DNA of 56,908 nt from a virus, in the IMG/VR virus record IMGVR_UViG_3300027881_000016, positions 1 to 56,908 of that record; one strand, 5' to 3'. The position numbers were made by a program, and so were the translations under genes. The notes under the pieces were generated by a model that saw only the letters and a list, made by a program, of their open reading frames with translations, did not search any database and was not told the DNA's origin. This document shows, one piece after another, positions 18,801 to 27,138 of this stretch. Positions within the stretch are counted from its first letter, which is position 1. Each line of letters starts with the position of its first letter.

Positions 18801-19101
18801 TATCTAAGAGCTCTGAAAACTTGGTTGCGCCGACGACGGTTGATGTGGTGCCGGCTAGTGCCTCTTGTGCAGCACGCGCTTCGCGATCGAGGATATTAGT
18901 AAAACCAGACTGCGTCTTGGTAACGACCAAGCCAGCTGTCTCGAGTTCCTCGATGGTGACAAAGCGTTCTTTGGACGCACCACTATCACCCTCGTACATA
19001 CGAAGGTGCTCCTTGATGCTCTCCAAGTGTAGGCGCAGCGCTTGGTCTTCAACCTGCGGCGCGTCTATGTTGGGTAGCCTACGCTGCCTAGAACGGCCCA
19101 T
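15823..19101 (-). CDS. Large tail fibre/appendage protein, 1092 aa
   Basis: The N-terminus (RSRQRRLPNIDAPQVEDQALRLHLES) is followed by a short helix and long beta-rich sequence full of Thr, Gly, Asp and Asn, typical of receptor-binding fibres. C-terminal segments such as VILVDDDTAGSTVTITLP and NVIIDGNGSETIDG resemble beta-helix or lectin-like tips. The length, position after the nozzle genes and composition support a host-binding fibre. No enzymatic motif was recognised. Confidence 0.78.
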   Translation of the reverse strand: MGRSRQRRLPNIDAPQVEDQALRLHLESIKEHLRMYEGDSGASKERFVTIEELETAGLVVTKTQSGFTNILDREARAAQEALAGTTSTVVGATKFSELLDTSVAGISGGQGVVWDGSNYVPQNFPPFDTTLASRYDMLFRDTNTWIHTAQLLQWNPDSQYLQLANAHSINWLNAASATAELLQFEQTGVAGPAMDYYVFEGTTDSRTQSATYVDTANGLDQAQSGMVHGDEYLLVVRASITKTSAVDGAGFRTAIGGTPITGSEMKWSNAAGSTASNPAGFGVPYNYVTYFTANTGGGNITTQHMYPGGSGSEYHDSQRENALILNLTTDVPNHVKDSSAVLQEIDHSTTWQDSDVSVVLAAGDWIIYLCLQSDGYNTANTTELGIDIDGGTTVYSIDCFRTTDSADDLGIQAGAFYLDNYAGGTVKLVAKAGSAISHCDLIHKTMVALPLSDFAEATAKQNTSASLSYAAADDADEILDTVNHTVVTTGSDFVAVGWAQVDMTGTGEMTGFGLVEEIDGGGETRIGWDRMHGHRYTTHDNETKSNLMVSSTRTYTTGNSVDLKIEMNNPGANYAIQGHRWWGMALLRMSQPSTLSEDFYVGDASYDTIIDGAQVDVIADLHLTDGKSLFLWDAANEDNLQFQHTGLNVYVTANGASPTWSIVVQDLLGWVFFEDGLGLSMGYDQSENYNMWAYVVSETEFYIHHDGITDWTIHDLERFNLHTGVKLRLYDSSDTYFVDQWHDGNDFNTVGDNTTDWNISGFTDIEVTAGNILVDGHVEAEHFQFDLAYGGSAEVGNMHWNPDDGTVNIGLLGGEVVLQVGQEVNAYAKATEAISNGDTVYASGAIGASGKIEIKKFIADATIPAIVYAGIATEDIANGEFGYVTVIGVVRGIDTTGPGIETWAEGTLLYCSPTTAGGLTNVPPTAQDQTIPTAFVINAHAINGSIYVRPTNPFNLAEQHDTHIVSVADNELLHWVAADERWENTADITLDSLTVLGKLNASTTTVTGTSFTADDDHVILVDDDTAGSTVTITLPTAATANTIYHIKKLGTTANVIIDGNGSETIDGALTITIAMQYASVMVISDGSNWNII

Positions 19102-19105
19102 TGCG

Positions 19106-19543
19106 TTAGGCTTCCGCTAAATCAAAGACTGTCTCTCCAACAGAGACGGCGTTAACGACATCAGTGCCGACAAGTTGTATTTCAAAGATGTTCGACGAAT
19201 AGCCGCCGGGTAACCGGAAGGGCTCCCCGTCAGCAACTGTTACTGTGGATTTCAACGTCATCACCCCACTAATGTCAGCGTACAACTTGAAGACCACGTC
19301 GTCGTATGACTCGGCCTCCACTAATGCAGCCCCTAAATTAGTAGGCTGCGGGTACCTGATTTTAGCAGATTTCCATGTGTACGTTTTGTTCGTGCTGCCA
19401 CCTTCCCACTCATAGATAGTAGCACCATCAGTGTAGTACAGCGTGTCCGTGAGAATATCGAGATGCACGCCCACAGCGAGAGTATCGCCGGTCGTCAAAC
19501 CGATGCTTGGATCTTCAGGACTGAATACAAAGTAACCGGCCAT
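19106..19543 (-). CDS. Small tail protein, 145 aa
   Basis: I used the ATG at 19543, which overlaps the stop of the 1317-residue gene as TAATG; a GTG 15 bases upstream is possible. The protein is beta-rich (AGYFVFSPEDPSIGLTTGD, YTDGATIYEWEGG). It lies between the nozzle-like and fibre genes and its segment on cell width and slope (TWKSAKIRYPQPTN) resembles domains in other phage tail proteins. Probably a connector between nozzle and fibre. Confidence 0.68.
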   Translation of the reverse strand: MAGYFVFSPEDPSIGLTTGDTLAVGVHLDILTDTLYYTDGATIYEWEGGSTNKTYTWKSAKIRYPQPTNLGAALVEAESYDDVVFKLYADISGVMTLKSTVTVADGEPFRLPGGYSSNIFEIQLVGTDVVNAVSVGETVFDLAEA

Positions 19544-22500
19544 TATGGTGTAGTACACTCCGCGTTTGCGCGGGCTCGTATCACATACGAGACTGAGAGG
19601 TCGTCGTATCCCGCTTTTCTGAATGTGAATTGGGCCGTAACTTGGGCATGAGCAAACTTAACCCCCGGGGTATTGATTACCGGCGCAGTTCCAAAAGAAC
19701 CGTCTTTCACGGCGTGCGCCGATACAGTTATACCCCTTGCAAGACCATTGTCGAGTGTGAAGAACTGCTTAAGTGTAATAAGCTCAAACCTATAGGAATA
19801 GCCTAATCCCATAGCTTCGGCGTAGTACGCATTGTTATTGTAGTCGTACTCCGTTATCGATATACGTATCTCGTCGGGTCTTTCGTTGAGATTGAAAAGC
19901 GCCAGCTCAGTCGGTTCGTTATAAGATCCTTGGTCGATCATGCTGGCAGGATCCGTGTCACCTATCCCATAGATCCCCCGTATGGCCTCTTCGTAGCCAT
20001 CCATTGCAATGATGGCGTCAGTCTCACTGAGCGTAACATATACACTTGTAAACGCCCGAGCCCCGCAATCATCCGGCACGTCGATCGCATAGGTTGCGTA
20101 CGAGTCACCGAGTAACGTAGGCGCCGTGGCACCATTATACGTGGGTGAGAATCCAGACTGCGTAGCTCCCAATATAGCTTCTGGATACTTAGTCGCTAGC
20201 GCGAGGATACCAACTGTCTCAGTCTGTGTGTGTCTAAGTGTCCAAGTTGCTGCGTCGTCACTCGTGTAGATGATGCCCAGCCCGGAGGCGTCGATGACAC
20301 CGTAAGCGATATATTTGAATCCCTTGACGTAGCTATCACCACCACAATACTTGATGCCGGCCATGGTTACGCCAGCAGCTTCGGCGGTGCCAGGTGCTGA
20401 CCACTTAGCGATGTCACTAGCGTCACCGTCTCCGGTGCAAGTGACTATGCGGAAGTCGTCCGAGATAGCAACCCACTGGTTCTCTGCGAAGACCAAGCCA
20501 ACGCAGTTGTACGAGTTAATCGTCCCCACCTTAGCTCCCGATGTGCCGAGGTGCGCGGTGTATGCGATCTCCATGTTCGTAACGCCGGAGCCGATGCTTA
20601 CGATCGCCCCGTCACCAGAAGCGATCAGTTTGCTGCCAGTCGCGGCATCGTAAGTGATCGCGATACCCGTCCAAGTATTCGAAACCGGATTCGTATGGAG
20701 GTCTTGGCTACGTAGCAAGAAATTGACACCAGTGACAGCAGCAAACATATACCGTGCTGCTTCGGGTGCAAGCGCTATACCGACGATGTCAGCTGTAGCA
20801 TCTATCGCCTCATCCACAGGAATGACAGACCAAGTTTCACCATCGGGCGAGTACTGCAGACTCAGGTTATCGCCACCGGCAACTAAGGCACTGAATGCTG
20901 GGTGCCACGTTATTGCGTTGATAGCCTTGGAAGTCTGGAGCGTGTATGCATGCACGCGCGGAGTCCACGTCACACCGTTATCATCCGAAGTTGCTATGTT
21001 CGGCGTGCTTGGATTTGTCACTGCGCCGGCACCATTATTGCTGGTAACTATCCAGCGATCAAGCGAAGGAGCATATATAGCGTCAGTCGGAGTGATCTCA
21101 TGATCGGCAGTTTGGCCGATACCGGAGTAGGAGTCCCAATCGAGTATGTCCAAGTGCGAGCTGATTGCGTAAGCGAGGTCGGTCCCGCCGTTGTCGAAGT
21201 CAGCAAAAGCAACAACGATCGAAGTGTAATCTTCGAGCTGGTTAATGGTAAACGTCTCCGGAGCTATCAAGTCAACAGTTGACGTCACCAACAAATCGTT
21301 AGGAACGGTGCATGTGATCGTTTCTTCTTCAAGAATGCTGTACTCGGCGCGCGCGCTGAGCGTAATGGTTACTTGTGTGGCGCTGTCCCGCGAAACGTCT
21401 GACGTTAAAATATTGTGTCGGATGGCGTTCCACCCAGTATTGTAGTCGCCATCCGATACAAGCCCATTGAGTAAAGCCTGCGTCTGCAACTCAGTCCCAA
21501 GCGCTGCAGCACCCGTCGCGATCCAAGTATCACTCGTAAGCGTGAGTATGATTGTTCGGCCACCAGCGACTATATCGGTCTCTACCGGCCAATCATCCAC
21601 ATTCACAACTGTACCAGTCAGCGCCACAGCGGCTGGCGGTTGCGTTACGTTGTCGGGTCCATCGAAGAACCCGAAGTACTTACCGTCATGGATCTCACCA
21701 ACGATGGTAGTCGGCTCAAACGCGTCCCATTCTTCCTTACCGACGTAGTCTCTAGTGACTATCTTTGCGCCGTTTGCGCTGATCTCAACCAGTCCATCTG
21801 GAGACGCGTATATGACGCGATCCTCTGTGGACGCGATCGACTGTTTGCTCACGCATGCTTGGTTGATCTTGAACGGGCGTATGTTCACGTTGCGGGGATG
21901 CGACCCCGTCAGTATGTACGGAGTGCCCTCAGTCAGCAACACGGCCGAGTTGCCGATTGCTGCTGTTCCGACGATCTCGTAATTGATTGCCTGGTCATAC
22001 TCCGCCGGCCAAGCGTGTGGGAAGTAGGGCTCGCACATATACACATTCTTGCCTTTGACACCAATCATCATGCCGTTGGGCAATGCCAGTATGCTATGCA
22101 TCTCCGGGTCGGGCGGATCCCATGTCTCTGTGTCTAAAATCTTGCCGAGAAGGGCATTAGGCACGCTGTCGGTAGTCCTACCCGAAACGCTTGCTCTAAA
22201 CACGTCCTCTACAGAAACGTCTCTGACAAACCGATACTCCGTGCCGGCTGCTGTAGCAGAAGTGCGGTAGATACGGATTGTCGTTATCTCGCGGTTGTAA
22301 GTGGGCGGCGCCTCTATGCCAGTGATCGTAATTGTGTCGCCGTCAATAGCTTGGACGATTCCAGATACCCGGGATGGCGGGCCTTCTTCGCCGAGATTGG
22401 ATACGTACGTATATAGGTACGTACGATCCTCTAAGACGTTAACGTCTGATGCAGCGCGATCAACGTCGTAGTAAAAGGAGCCCTTGAGTGCTGGGAAATC

Positions 22501-23496
22501 GGACGTGCCGCTTGTGTTTGCCTTAACCTTAGCCGCTGATGTTTGGTAGAACGTCTCCTCGTCAATTGTGACCTCTACTTCGGCATCCCAATCGATCTCG
22601 TAATAGTTCTGCGTAACTCCTGCTTCGTAGATAATCCCAGCGCTATAGTCTGTGCGTGTAATGCGTAGCGTATCTCCTACGCGCAAAAGATGACCTGTAA
22701 TGCGTGCTTCGACCCCATCCGGAATACGCCAACCAACCCCTTCGATTAGTCGGGTCGCGTCACCGTCATTCGTCATCGCTTGCCAGAAATCAGTAGACGA
22801 CTTGTCATTCGCTGCGGTGGACGCGAATACGCCAGTGCCGGTAGTTGATCCGAGCCGTACGCGATCCTCGTCAATAATCTCGGTGACCTTGACTGAGTCC
22901 CCCACCGCTAAATCGAATGCCAGTTGACCAGCGCTAGTCATATTCCATAGCGTGGTAGGAGTGCCAGAGCCAACCGCTGTGAAGTTTCCGTGTACAATTT
23001 CGAATTTTTTGGTCTTGAGAGAGCCAACTTCGACGCGACGGAGCGAAGAATCAACTGCCTCTGGTAGTGGTTGGCCTACCACCGTGGGAGCAGTACCTAC
23101 CACCGGATCCCCCGGCGCTGGGATACCCAAACGGCGATAATTCGTTGGGAACGGACCGAGGCCGGCCTCGGCGATGCCTATGTACGTCATCTTTGGCGCA
23201 CCATCGCCTGTGTAATACGTGCGCTCCAGCGGGTCGCCTTTAACCGAGCCGCGAGCTACATCGACATAGTTGTCCCATTCAAACCACCGCGGATCATCGT
23301 CATTGTCAAACTTGTAAATGGTCTTGTTGGTATAGAGGTTTGCGACCAAGGCCACTTCGGCGTAGTCAATCCACGGCTCAAGATCACCGGATCCGAGCTT
23401 AGCGTTGGATGCTGTTTGGGCTTCGCCTTCAGGGAGTTTTAGCGCCGAGCGATCTGGGCGAATTCCTCTGAACTGACTTACACTAAAGTCCGCCAT
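19543..23496 (-). CDS. Tail nozzle/stabilisation-type protein with propeller-like insert, 1317 aa
   Basis: The N-terminus (FSVSQFRGIRPDRSALKLPEGEAQTASNAKL) and early region resemble the P22 gp10 / T7 gp12 class of nozzle proteins that close the short tail. About residues 830-1090 contain Asp-box-like motifs SDDNGVTW, SPDGETW and SDDAATW, which suggests an inserted sialidase-type beta propeller. The protein is much longer than usual nozzle proteins. It follows two adaptor genes with a 14-base overlap, as expected for head-tail completion. Confidence 0.72.
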   Translation of the reverse strand: MADFSVSQFRGIRPDRSALKLPEGEAQTASNAKLGSGDLEPWIDYAEVALVANLYTNKTIYKFDNDDDPRWFEWDNYVDVARGSVKGDPLERTYYTGDGAPKMTYIGIAEAGLGPFPTNYRRLGIPAPGDPVVGTAPTVVGQPLPEAVDSSLRRVEVGSLKTKKFEIVHGNFTAVGSGTPTTLWNMTSAGQLAFDLAVGDSVKVTEIIDEDRVRLGSTTGTGVFASTAANDKSSTDFWQAMTNDGDATRLIEGVGWRIPDGVEARITGHLLRVGDTLRITRTDYSAGIIYEAGVTQNYYEIDWDAEVEVTIDEETFYQTSAAKVKANTSGTSDFPALKGSFYYDVDRAASDVNVLEDRTYLYTYVSNLGEEGPPSRVSGIVQAIDGDTITITGIEAPPTYNREITTIRIYRTSATAAGTEYRFVRDVSVEDVFRASVSGRTTDSVPNALLGKILDTETWDPPDPEMHSILALPNGMMIGVKGKNVYMCEPYFPHAWPAEYDQAINYEIVGTAAIGNSAVLLTEGTPYILTGSHPRNVNIRPFKINQACVSKQSIASTEDRVIYASPDGLVEISANGAKIVTRDYVGKEEWDAFEPTTIVGEIHDGKYFGFFDGPDNVTQPPAAVALTGTVVNVDDWPVETDIVAGGRTIILTLTSDTWIATGAAALGTELQTQALLNGLVSDGDYNTGWNAIRHNILTSDVSRDSATQVTITLSARAEYSILEEETITCTVPNDLLVTSTVDLIAPETFTINQLEDYTSIVVAFADFDNGGTDLAYAISSHLDILDWDSYSGIGQTADHEITPTDAIYAPSLDRWIVTSNNGAGAVTNPSTPNIATSDDNGVTWTPRVHAYTLQTSKAINAITWHPAFSALVAGGDNLSLQYSPDGETWSVIPVDEAIDATADIVGIALAPEAARYMFAAVTGVNFLLRSQDLHTNPVSNTWTGIAITYDAATGSKLIASGDGAIVSIGSGVTNMEIAYTAHLGTSGAKVGTINSYNCVGLVFAENQWVAISDDFRIVTCTGDGDASDIAKWSAPGTAEAAGVTMAGIKYCGGDSYVKGFKYIAYGVIDASGLGIIYTSDDAATWTLRHTQTETVGILALATKYPEAILGATQSGFSPTYNGATAPTLLGDSYATYAIDVPDDCGARAFTSVYVTLSETDAIIAMDGYEEAIRGIYGIGDTDPASMIDQGSYNEPTELALFNLNERPDEIRISITEYDYNNNAYYAEAMGLGYSYRFELITLKQFFTLDNGLARGITVSAHAVKDGSFGTAPVINTPGVKFAHAQVTAQFTFRKAGYDDLSVSYVIRARANAECTTP

Positions 23497-24163
23497 AAGC
23501 CATTGTGTCCTTCGGCTGACCGAAATCGGCTTCTGCGCGTGACTTGGCTGCCTTTATTCCCTCGTCAAATTCTCTCAGATAGTACGCGGCCATTTTGGCA
23601 TTTGTCCAATCTTTGCCCTGCTGCTTCATGAGCTGAGCACACACACCGGCCTTAATGACCTCCTCGTGCTCGTAGAACAAAAAGTCTGGCAGCGTGTCGC
23701 TGACCGCCGTAAAGACGGGCGCGATTATTGAACGAATGAGGAATGCGGTCGTTACTGTCGCAGCGACTTGTGGAATTATTAATGCGCCCCCATCGTTGCC
23801 GTGAGTCCAATAACTCGGGCTTGACCCAACTTCGGTGTTCCAGTCGGGGTTCTCGCGATCAAGCTCGTCACGAGTTTTGAATGGGATTTCCTGGTCCCAT
23901 GCATCGCCGCCAGAGTCGTACTTGATCTGGTCCACGCGCTTCACGATACACTTTGTTGGTATGTCCGTACCAGCAACTGGTGCCTCGAGCGCGAGCTGAG
24001 TCAACGTCCAATCAAGTCCGTTGTCATACGTGTACTTCCACGCCTCAGAGCGCCAGAAGAACTGACGGATCACCCGGTAAATAGTATCGTTGAGCGCAGG
24101 CTCGATTATACCGGGGAGCTCGATACGTAGCGAGGGTTGTAGCGTTGAAATTGCAACAGCCAT
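23483..24163 (-). CDS. Head-tail adaptor / tail tubular-type protein, 226 aa
   Basis: Features such as ALNDTIYRVIRQFFWRSEAWKY, HEEVIKAGVCAQLMKQQGKDW and the C-terminal LREFDEGIKAAKSRAE resemble gp11-like tail tubular A and related adaptors. It is placed between the DUF6682-type adaptor and the nozzle protein, the usual order in podoviruses. Start overlaps the previous stop at 24163. Confidence 0.7.
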   Translation of the reverse strand: MAVAISTLQPSLRIELPGIIEPALNDTIYRVIRQFFWRSEAWKYTYDNGLDWTLTQLALEAPVAGTDIPTKCIVKRVDQIKYDSGGDAWDQEIPFKTRDELDRENPDWNTEVGSSPSYWTHGNDGGALIIPQVAATVTTAFLIRSIIAPVFTAVSDTLPDFLFYEHEEVIKAGVCAQLMKQQGKDWTNAKMAAYYLREFDEGIKAAKSRAEADFGQPKDTMAYGGL

Positions 24164-24849
24164 TATCCTTCCTCTGGCGGAACTTTAGCTTCGGGGCTTA
24201 CTTCTAACAGCATCTTTCTGCCGAGTCCGAGTGCCACCAAGTAATTCTGCCACAGCCCTTGCTGGTATGCTGATGGCATAGTGTGGCGACCTTCCTTGGT
24301 CAGCGCCCGGTATGTCATATACTGGACAGTGGCATTGATGTATTCGTCGTCCAAACCAAACGTGTTGCCAACAGCTGTATGCGCCGTGGGCACTGCGCTG
24401 TAGACGATCGCTAACATCTTGTTGACAGCTGCGGGTGCAGGGTAAAGATAGAAAATCTTAGGCTCGTTCGGATCGTGACAATAGTGATCGAAGAAGTTAG
24501 CCCCGTCTGCTTTCGCAGCGGAGTCGTACTCCCAACCCGGAGCATACGTGTCCAGCGCGTCTTTCTCTGCGTACCGAATTACGCCTTGTGGCGTAGTGCC
24601 ATCATCAGCGTAATTCCTGGACGCTTTGAGAAACTTAATGCCCCCCGACGGTAGCGCTTGGCGCGATATGAGCGTAGAGCCCGTATCGTGTATGGTCTCG
24701 GTAGAGTTGGCTTCTGGTACGAGCGTAACGGTTTGACGTATGCCGGCGTTGCAGTAATCAATCAGCTCTGCGTCACTCCAGCGAAACGTCGCACTCTCGT
24801 CGTGGATTACCCTTCGTACTTCAGTAATCAGTACTTGTACCGTAGCCAT
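24163..24849 (-). CDS. DUF6682-type phage adaptor, 228 aa
   Basis: The N-terminal pattern ITEVRRVIHDESATFRWSDAELIDYCNAGIRQ is the hallmark of the DUF6682 family of phage head-tail adaptors, and the C-terminal YMTYRALTKEGRHT helix fits. It would attach to the portal ring and receive the tail nozzle. It lies between capsid-related genes and the second adaptor, with an overlapping stop and start. Confidence 0.78.
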   Translation of the reverse strand: MATVQVLITEVRRVIHDESATFRWSDAELIDYCNAGIRQTVTLVPEANSTETIHDTGSTLISRQALPSGGIKFLKASRNYADDGTTPQGVIRYAEKDALDTYAPGWEYDSAAKADGANFFDHYCHDPNEPKIFYLYPAPAAVNKMLAIVYSAVPTAHTAVGNTFGLDDEYINATVQYMTYRALTKEGRHTMPSAYQQGLWQNYLVALGLGRKMLLEVSPEAKVPPEEG

Positions 24850-24852
24850 TCT

Positions 24853-25245
24853 CTACTCCGCGAGGTTGATGTTCTCCTGCAGCCTAGCATAGGCGTCAGA
24901 GACCTCAGTCGCTGTTGGGCGGCGGACATCCGGACCCATTTCCGCGATCACGCGATTGGTATTCGGAGTTCCATCCTTCTTAAAATCCGACTCGTCCTTG
25001 CGAGTCAAGATCCGGATAATTGCCTGATCAAGAGCCACATCGAACTCGTCACTCTCGTCATTATCCTTCGTTTCTGCGGGGGCTTCTATAGGCGGAGCCG
25101 CTTCGCCAGTTTCACGCAGCCCGGCCGCTTGGGCTTCCCGCACGATCTCGGGCGGAATCCAAACAGGAACATCCGCCTCGGCGGTAATTGAGTGTCCTTT
25201 GCGGGTATCTACAACGGCTGGGTAATGGGATTTCATCATAGGCAT
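24853..25245 (-). CDS. Unknown virion-module protein, about 130 aa
   Basis: Several ATGs lie close together; the one at 25245 is 8 bases from AGAGGA, while 25251 is closer. The upstream extension crosses the terminator and is not used. The product has an acidic middle (KDNDESDEFDVALDQAI) and a helical end (SDAYARLQENINLAE). Position between capsid and adaptor genes suggests a small head-completion or assembly protein. Unrecognised. Confidence 0.65.
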   Translation of the reverse strand: MPMMKSHYPAVVDTRKGHSITAEADVPVWIPPEIVREAQAAGLRETGEAAPPIEAPAETKDNDESDEFDVALDQAIIRILTRKDESDFKKDGTPNTNRVIAEMGPDVRRPTATEVSDAYARLQENINLAE

Positions 25246-25270
25246 GGCCATGATCCTCTTGTTGTTGTGA

Positions 25271-25297
25271 TAAAAACCCCCCGGGCGAACCCGGGGG
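25271..25297 (-). terminator. Intrinsic terminator after the capsid pair
   Basis: On the minus strand CCCCCGGG, loop TTCG, CCCGGGGG form an 8-bp GC stem, followed by GTTTTTATC. It lies 28 bases after the stop of the 140-residue gene, so it would limit transcription from capsid into the adaptor genes, perhaps to keep capsid levels higher. Confidence 0.85.
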
Positions 25298-25324
25298 ATG
25301 GGTGGATCTGCACTACGGGAACGG

Positions 25325-25747
25325 CTAGTTCTCGTAGTTGATGGTGTTGTAACTTGGGTCTGCGTAGCACAGCAACATGTTGCCGGCACCAGTCGTGGGT
25401 ACTGCACCAACAGCCGTCCAAATAGCATTGACGGGTCGGTCAGCAGCCGCGACAGCGATACCGAGCAAATTACCGAGTACCTTAGACACACCGGTGGAGG
25501 TCAAGTCATACGCGGTTACGTATTCATCGACATCCGTATCACCGACGGTCATGGAGTCAGAAGTTGCTGAGTTAAACACCGTTGTACAGGCGAATGATCC
25601 GCCGATTACCGTGGCACCCAGAGGCAGGCGAAAAAGTTCAAACGCCGTGGCCGAGGTTGCCGCGATGCAATCAGCATAATCAAAAGTGGCATACGCCGAA
25701 AGGACGAAGCCGCGAGTTTGTGCAGGTCCTACTGCTGCGGTAGTCAT
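25325..25747 (-). CDS. Probable head decoration or capsid accessory protein, 140 aa
   Basis: The protein is small, hydrophobic and beta-rich (GFVLSAYATFDYADC, LPLGATVIGGSFACTTVF) and directly follows the major capsid gene in the transcript with a strong GAGGAG Shine-Dalgarno. A terminator follows it. Decoration proteins commonly occupy this position. The family was not identified with certainty. Confidence 0.68.
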   Translation of the reverse strand: MTTAAVGPAQTRGFVLSAYATFDYADCIAATSATAFELFRLPLGATVIGGSFACTTVFNSATSDSMTVGDTDVDEYVTAYDLTSTGVSKVLGNLLGIAVAAADRPVNAIWTAVGAVPTTGAGNMLLCYADPSYNTINYEN

Positions 25748-25759
25748 AATCGCTCTCCT

Positions 25760-26872
25760 CTATACCGCTGTGTCGCAGACGATGACACCGAAGTCTTCAT
25801 CTTGCGCAGCGATTTGTGAACGGAAAACCGGTTTCAAGAAACCGAACATCTTGCCGATGCTGATACCTTGCTGGTTGTCGTAGTCGAAGCCCTTCTCGAC
25901 CCACTCCGGAGCACCGATGTCTGCCATGCCGAGCGATTGCGCGCCGGCGAACAGCATACGTTGTCCATCAATCGCGCTGCCAGCACCCCACTTGGAGCCA
26001 GATGCTGCGCCCTTCGTGTTGTAGACATGACGATATTCGTGAATCATGAGGCCATCAACCATGACCGTATCGGTACCCTTGAACAGTTCGTTGTTTCCAC
26101 CGCGAACTCCAGCGTTCCGTACGTTAGCCAGGTAGTCAGGATCCTGACGCAGTTTAGCCATACCAGCCGGCGTCTGGAAAACATGGAAGAACTCTTGGCC
26201 ACCCGGGCCTTTGATTCCGCGAACATAGTTTTCCTTAGCGAAGGCTTTCAGCTCAACCAACATCGCCCACGAAGGTGTGTCAGCGGCAGCAACACTGCCA
26301 GTCTGGCCAACACCAGCGACGAGACCCGAAGTGGCATCCCAACGGCGATGACGATTAGTCGTGGGAATCGATACGTCGTCTGCGAAGTCGAGGTTAGCAA
26401 AAGTCGTGCTAGCACGAGTTGCACCGCGATTCGTTTTCGAGTAAACGACACCAGACAGCGTCAAGAAGGCAAGCTGGTCAATTCGATCTGCCAGCCAGTA
26501 TGCGAGAACATCACGCGAGTTCGAACGGAACGTCACGACTGATTTCTGTTCTGCGAGGCGACCTTTGTGCCGGTTAGCCTGACGAAGCTGATCAATCTGG
26601 ATTACTTGGTCGTAAGCCTTGATCTCTTCTTCGTTGCCTTCCAACTGGTTGTCGCCTGCGACACCGTCCTCTTCGAGGTCGGCGACCAGGGTAATTACAG
26701 CTCGTGTGCCCTTTTCGTTCTTCGTGAGTTCCGTAATTCTCTGAATCATGGCGTTCGGACCGCTGCCCGTAAACTTGGTGGTGAACGCGTAGTTGCGCGC
26801 AGCCTTCCAAACTTGGCGGGACCATACGGTCTTTTGCTCATCAGTCAGGTTGTTAAAGTTTGTAACAGTCAT
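25760..26872 (-). CDS. Major capsid protein, N4 gp56 family, 370 aa
   Basis: The order of motifs matches the N4 gp56 (DUF4043) capsid family: EQKTVWSRQVWKAARNYAF, GDNQLEGNEEEIKAYDQVIQIDQLR, RLAEQKSVVTFRSNSRDVLAYWLADRIDQLAF, and C-terminal EWVEKGFDYDNQQGISIGK. GGAGAG lies at suitable spacing before the ATG. A separate promoter precedes the gene and a terminator follows the next gene, consistent with very high expression. Confidence 0.9.
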   Translation of the reverse strand: MTVTNFNNLTDEQKTVWSRQVWKAARNYAFTTKFTGSGPNAMIQRITELTKNEKGTRAVITLVADLEEDGVAGDNQLEGNEEEIKAYDQVIQIDQLRQANRHKGRLAEQKSVVTFRSNSRDVLAYWLADRIDQLAFLTLSGVVYSKTNRGATRASTTFANLDFADDVSIPTTNRHRRWDATSGLVAGVGQTGSVAAADTPSWAMLVELKAFAKENYVRGIKGPGGQEFFHVFQTPAGMAKLRQDPDYLANVRNAGVRGGNNELFKGTDTVMVDGLMIHEYRHVYNTKGAASGSKWGAGSAIDGQRMLFAGAQSLGMADIGAPEWVEKGFDYDNQQGISIGKMFGFLKPVFRSQIAAQDEDFGVIVCDTAV

Positions 26873-27018
26873 TGCAGACTCTCCAAAGATTAAAACGAAA
26901 CAAAAAAAGTATGCGCATAATTGCGCGGTTTCCCTACTTTACCGTCGGGCGACGTGTTCCGCTTTTTAGGAGATCGGCTCCGGCGCAGTTTTTACGTCCG
27001 GCCAAGGACGAAGAACTG

Positions 27019-27048
27019 ATTATGCGCCTGTGTTGCCGTATATGTCAA
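27019..27048 (-). promoter_or_regulatory. Sigma70-like promoter for the capsid gene
   Basis: On the minus strand TTGACA (27048-27043), an 18-base spacer and CATAAT (27024-27019) match sigma70 consensus closely. The predicted start is about 140 bases before the capsid ATG, leaving a leader that contains a GCGCA/TGCGC hairpin before a T run at 26906-26927. Confidence 0.65.
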
Positions 27049-27060
27049 CACAGATGCATA

Positions 27061-27094
27061 AATTACCTGCACTTATCCACAAGTGCAGGTAATT
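27061..27094. terminator. Perfect 14-bp hairpin between scaffold and capsid genes
   Basis: AATTACCTGCACTT, loop ATCCAC, AAGTGCAGGTAATT is a perfect inverted repeat. It is followed by TTTTG on the plus strand and TTATG on the minus strand. It may terminate or process the leftward transcript after the scaffold gene, upstream of the capsid promoter. Confidence 0.6.
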
Positions 27095-27105
27095 TTGTCC
27101 ACATT

Positions 27106-27138
27106 TAGCTATACAATCTGAGACAGTTTGTATAGCTA
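27106..27138. repeat. 11-bp hairpin directly after the scaffold stop
   Basis: TAGCTATACAA and TTGTATAGCTA flank an 11-base loop. It abuts the scaffold stop codon. It could block 3' exonucleases or act with the neighbouring hairpin as a processing site. Confidence 0.55.

Noticed and set aside
19930-23442. Plus-strand frames opposite the nozzle gene
   Set aside because: Composition and lack of ribosome sites show they are shadows of the real minus-strand gene.
24853-25491. Long version of the 130-residue gene starting upstream at 25491
   Set aside because: It would cross a strong terminator and overlap the preceding gene, and the extension is Cys/Arg/Ser-rich with no ribosome site.
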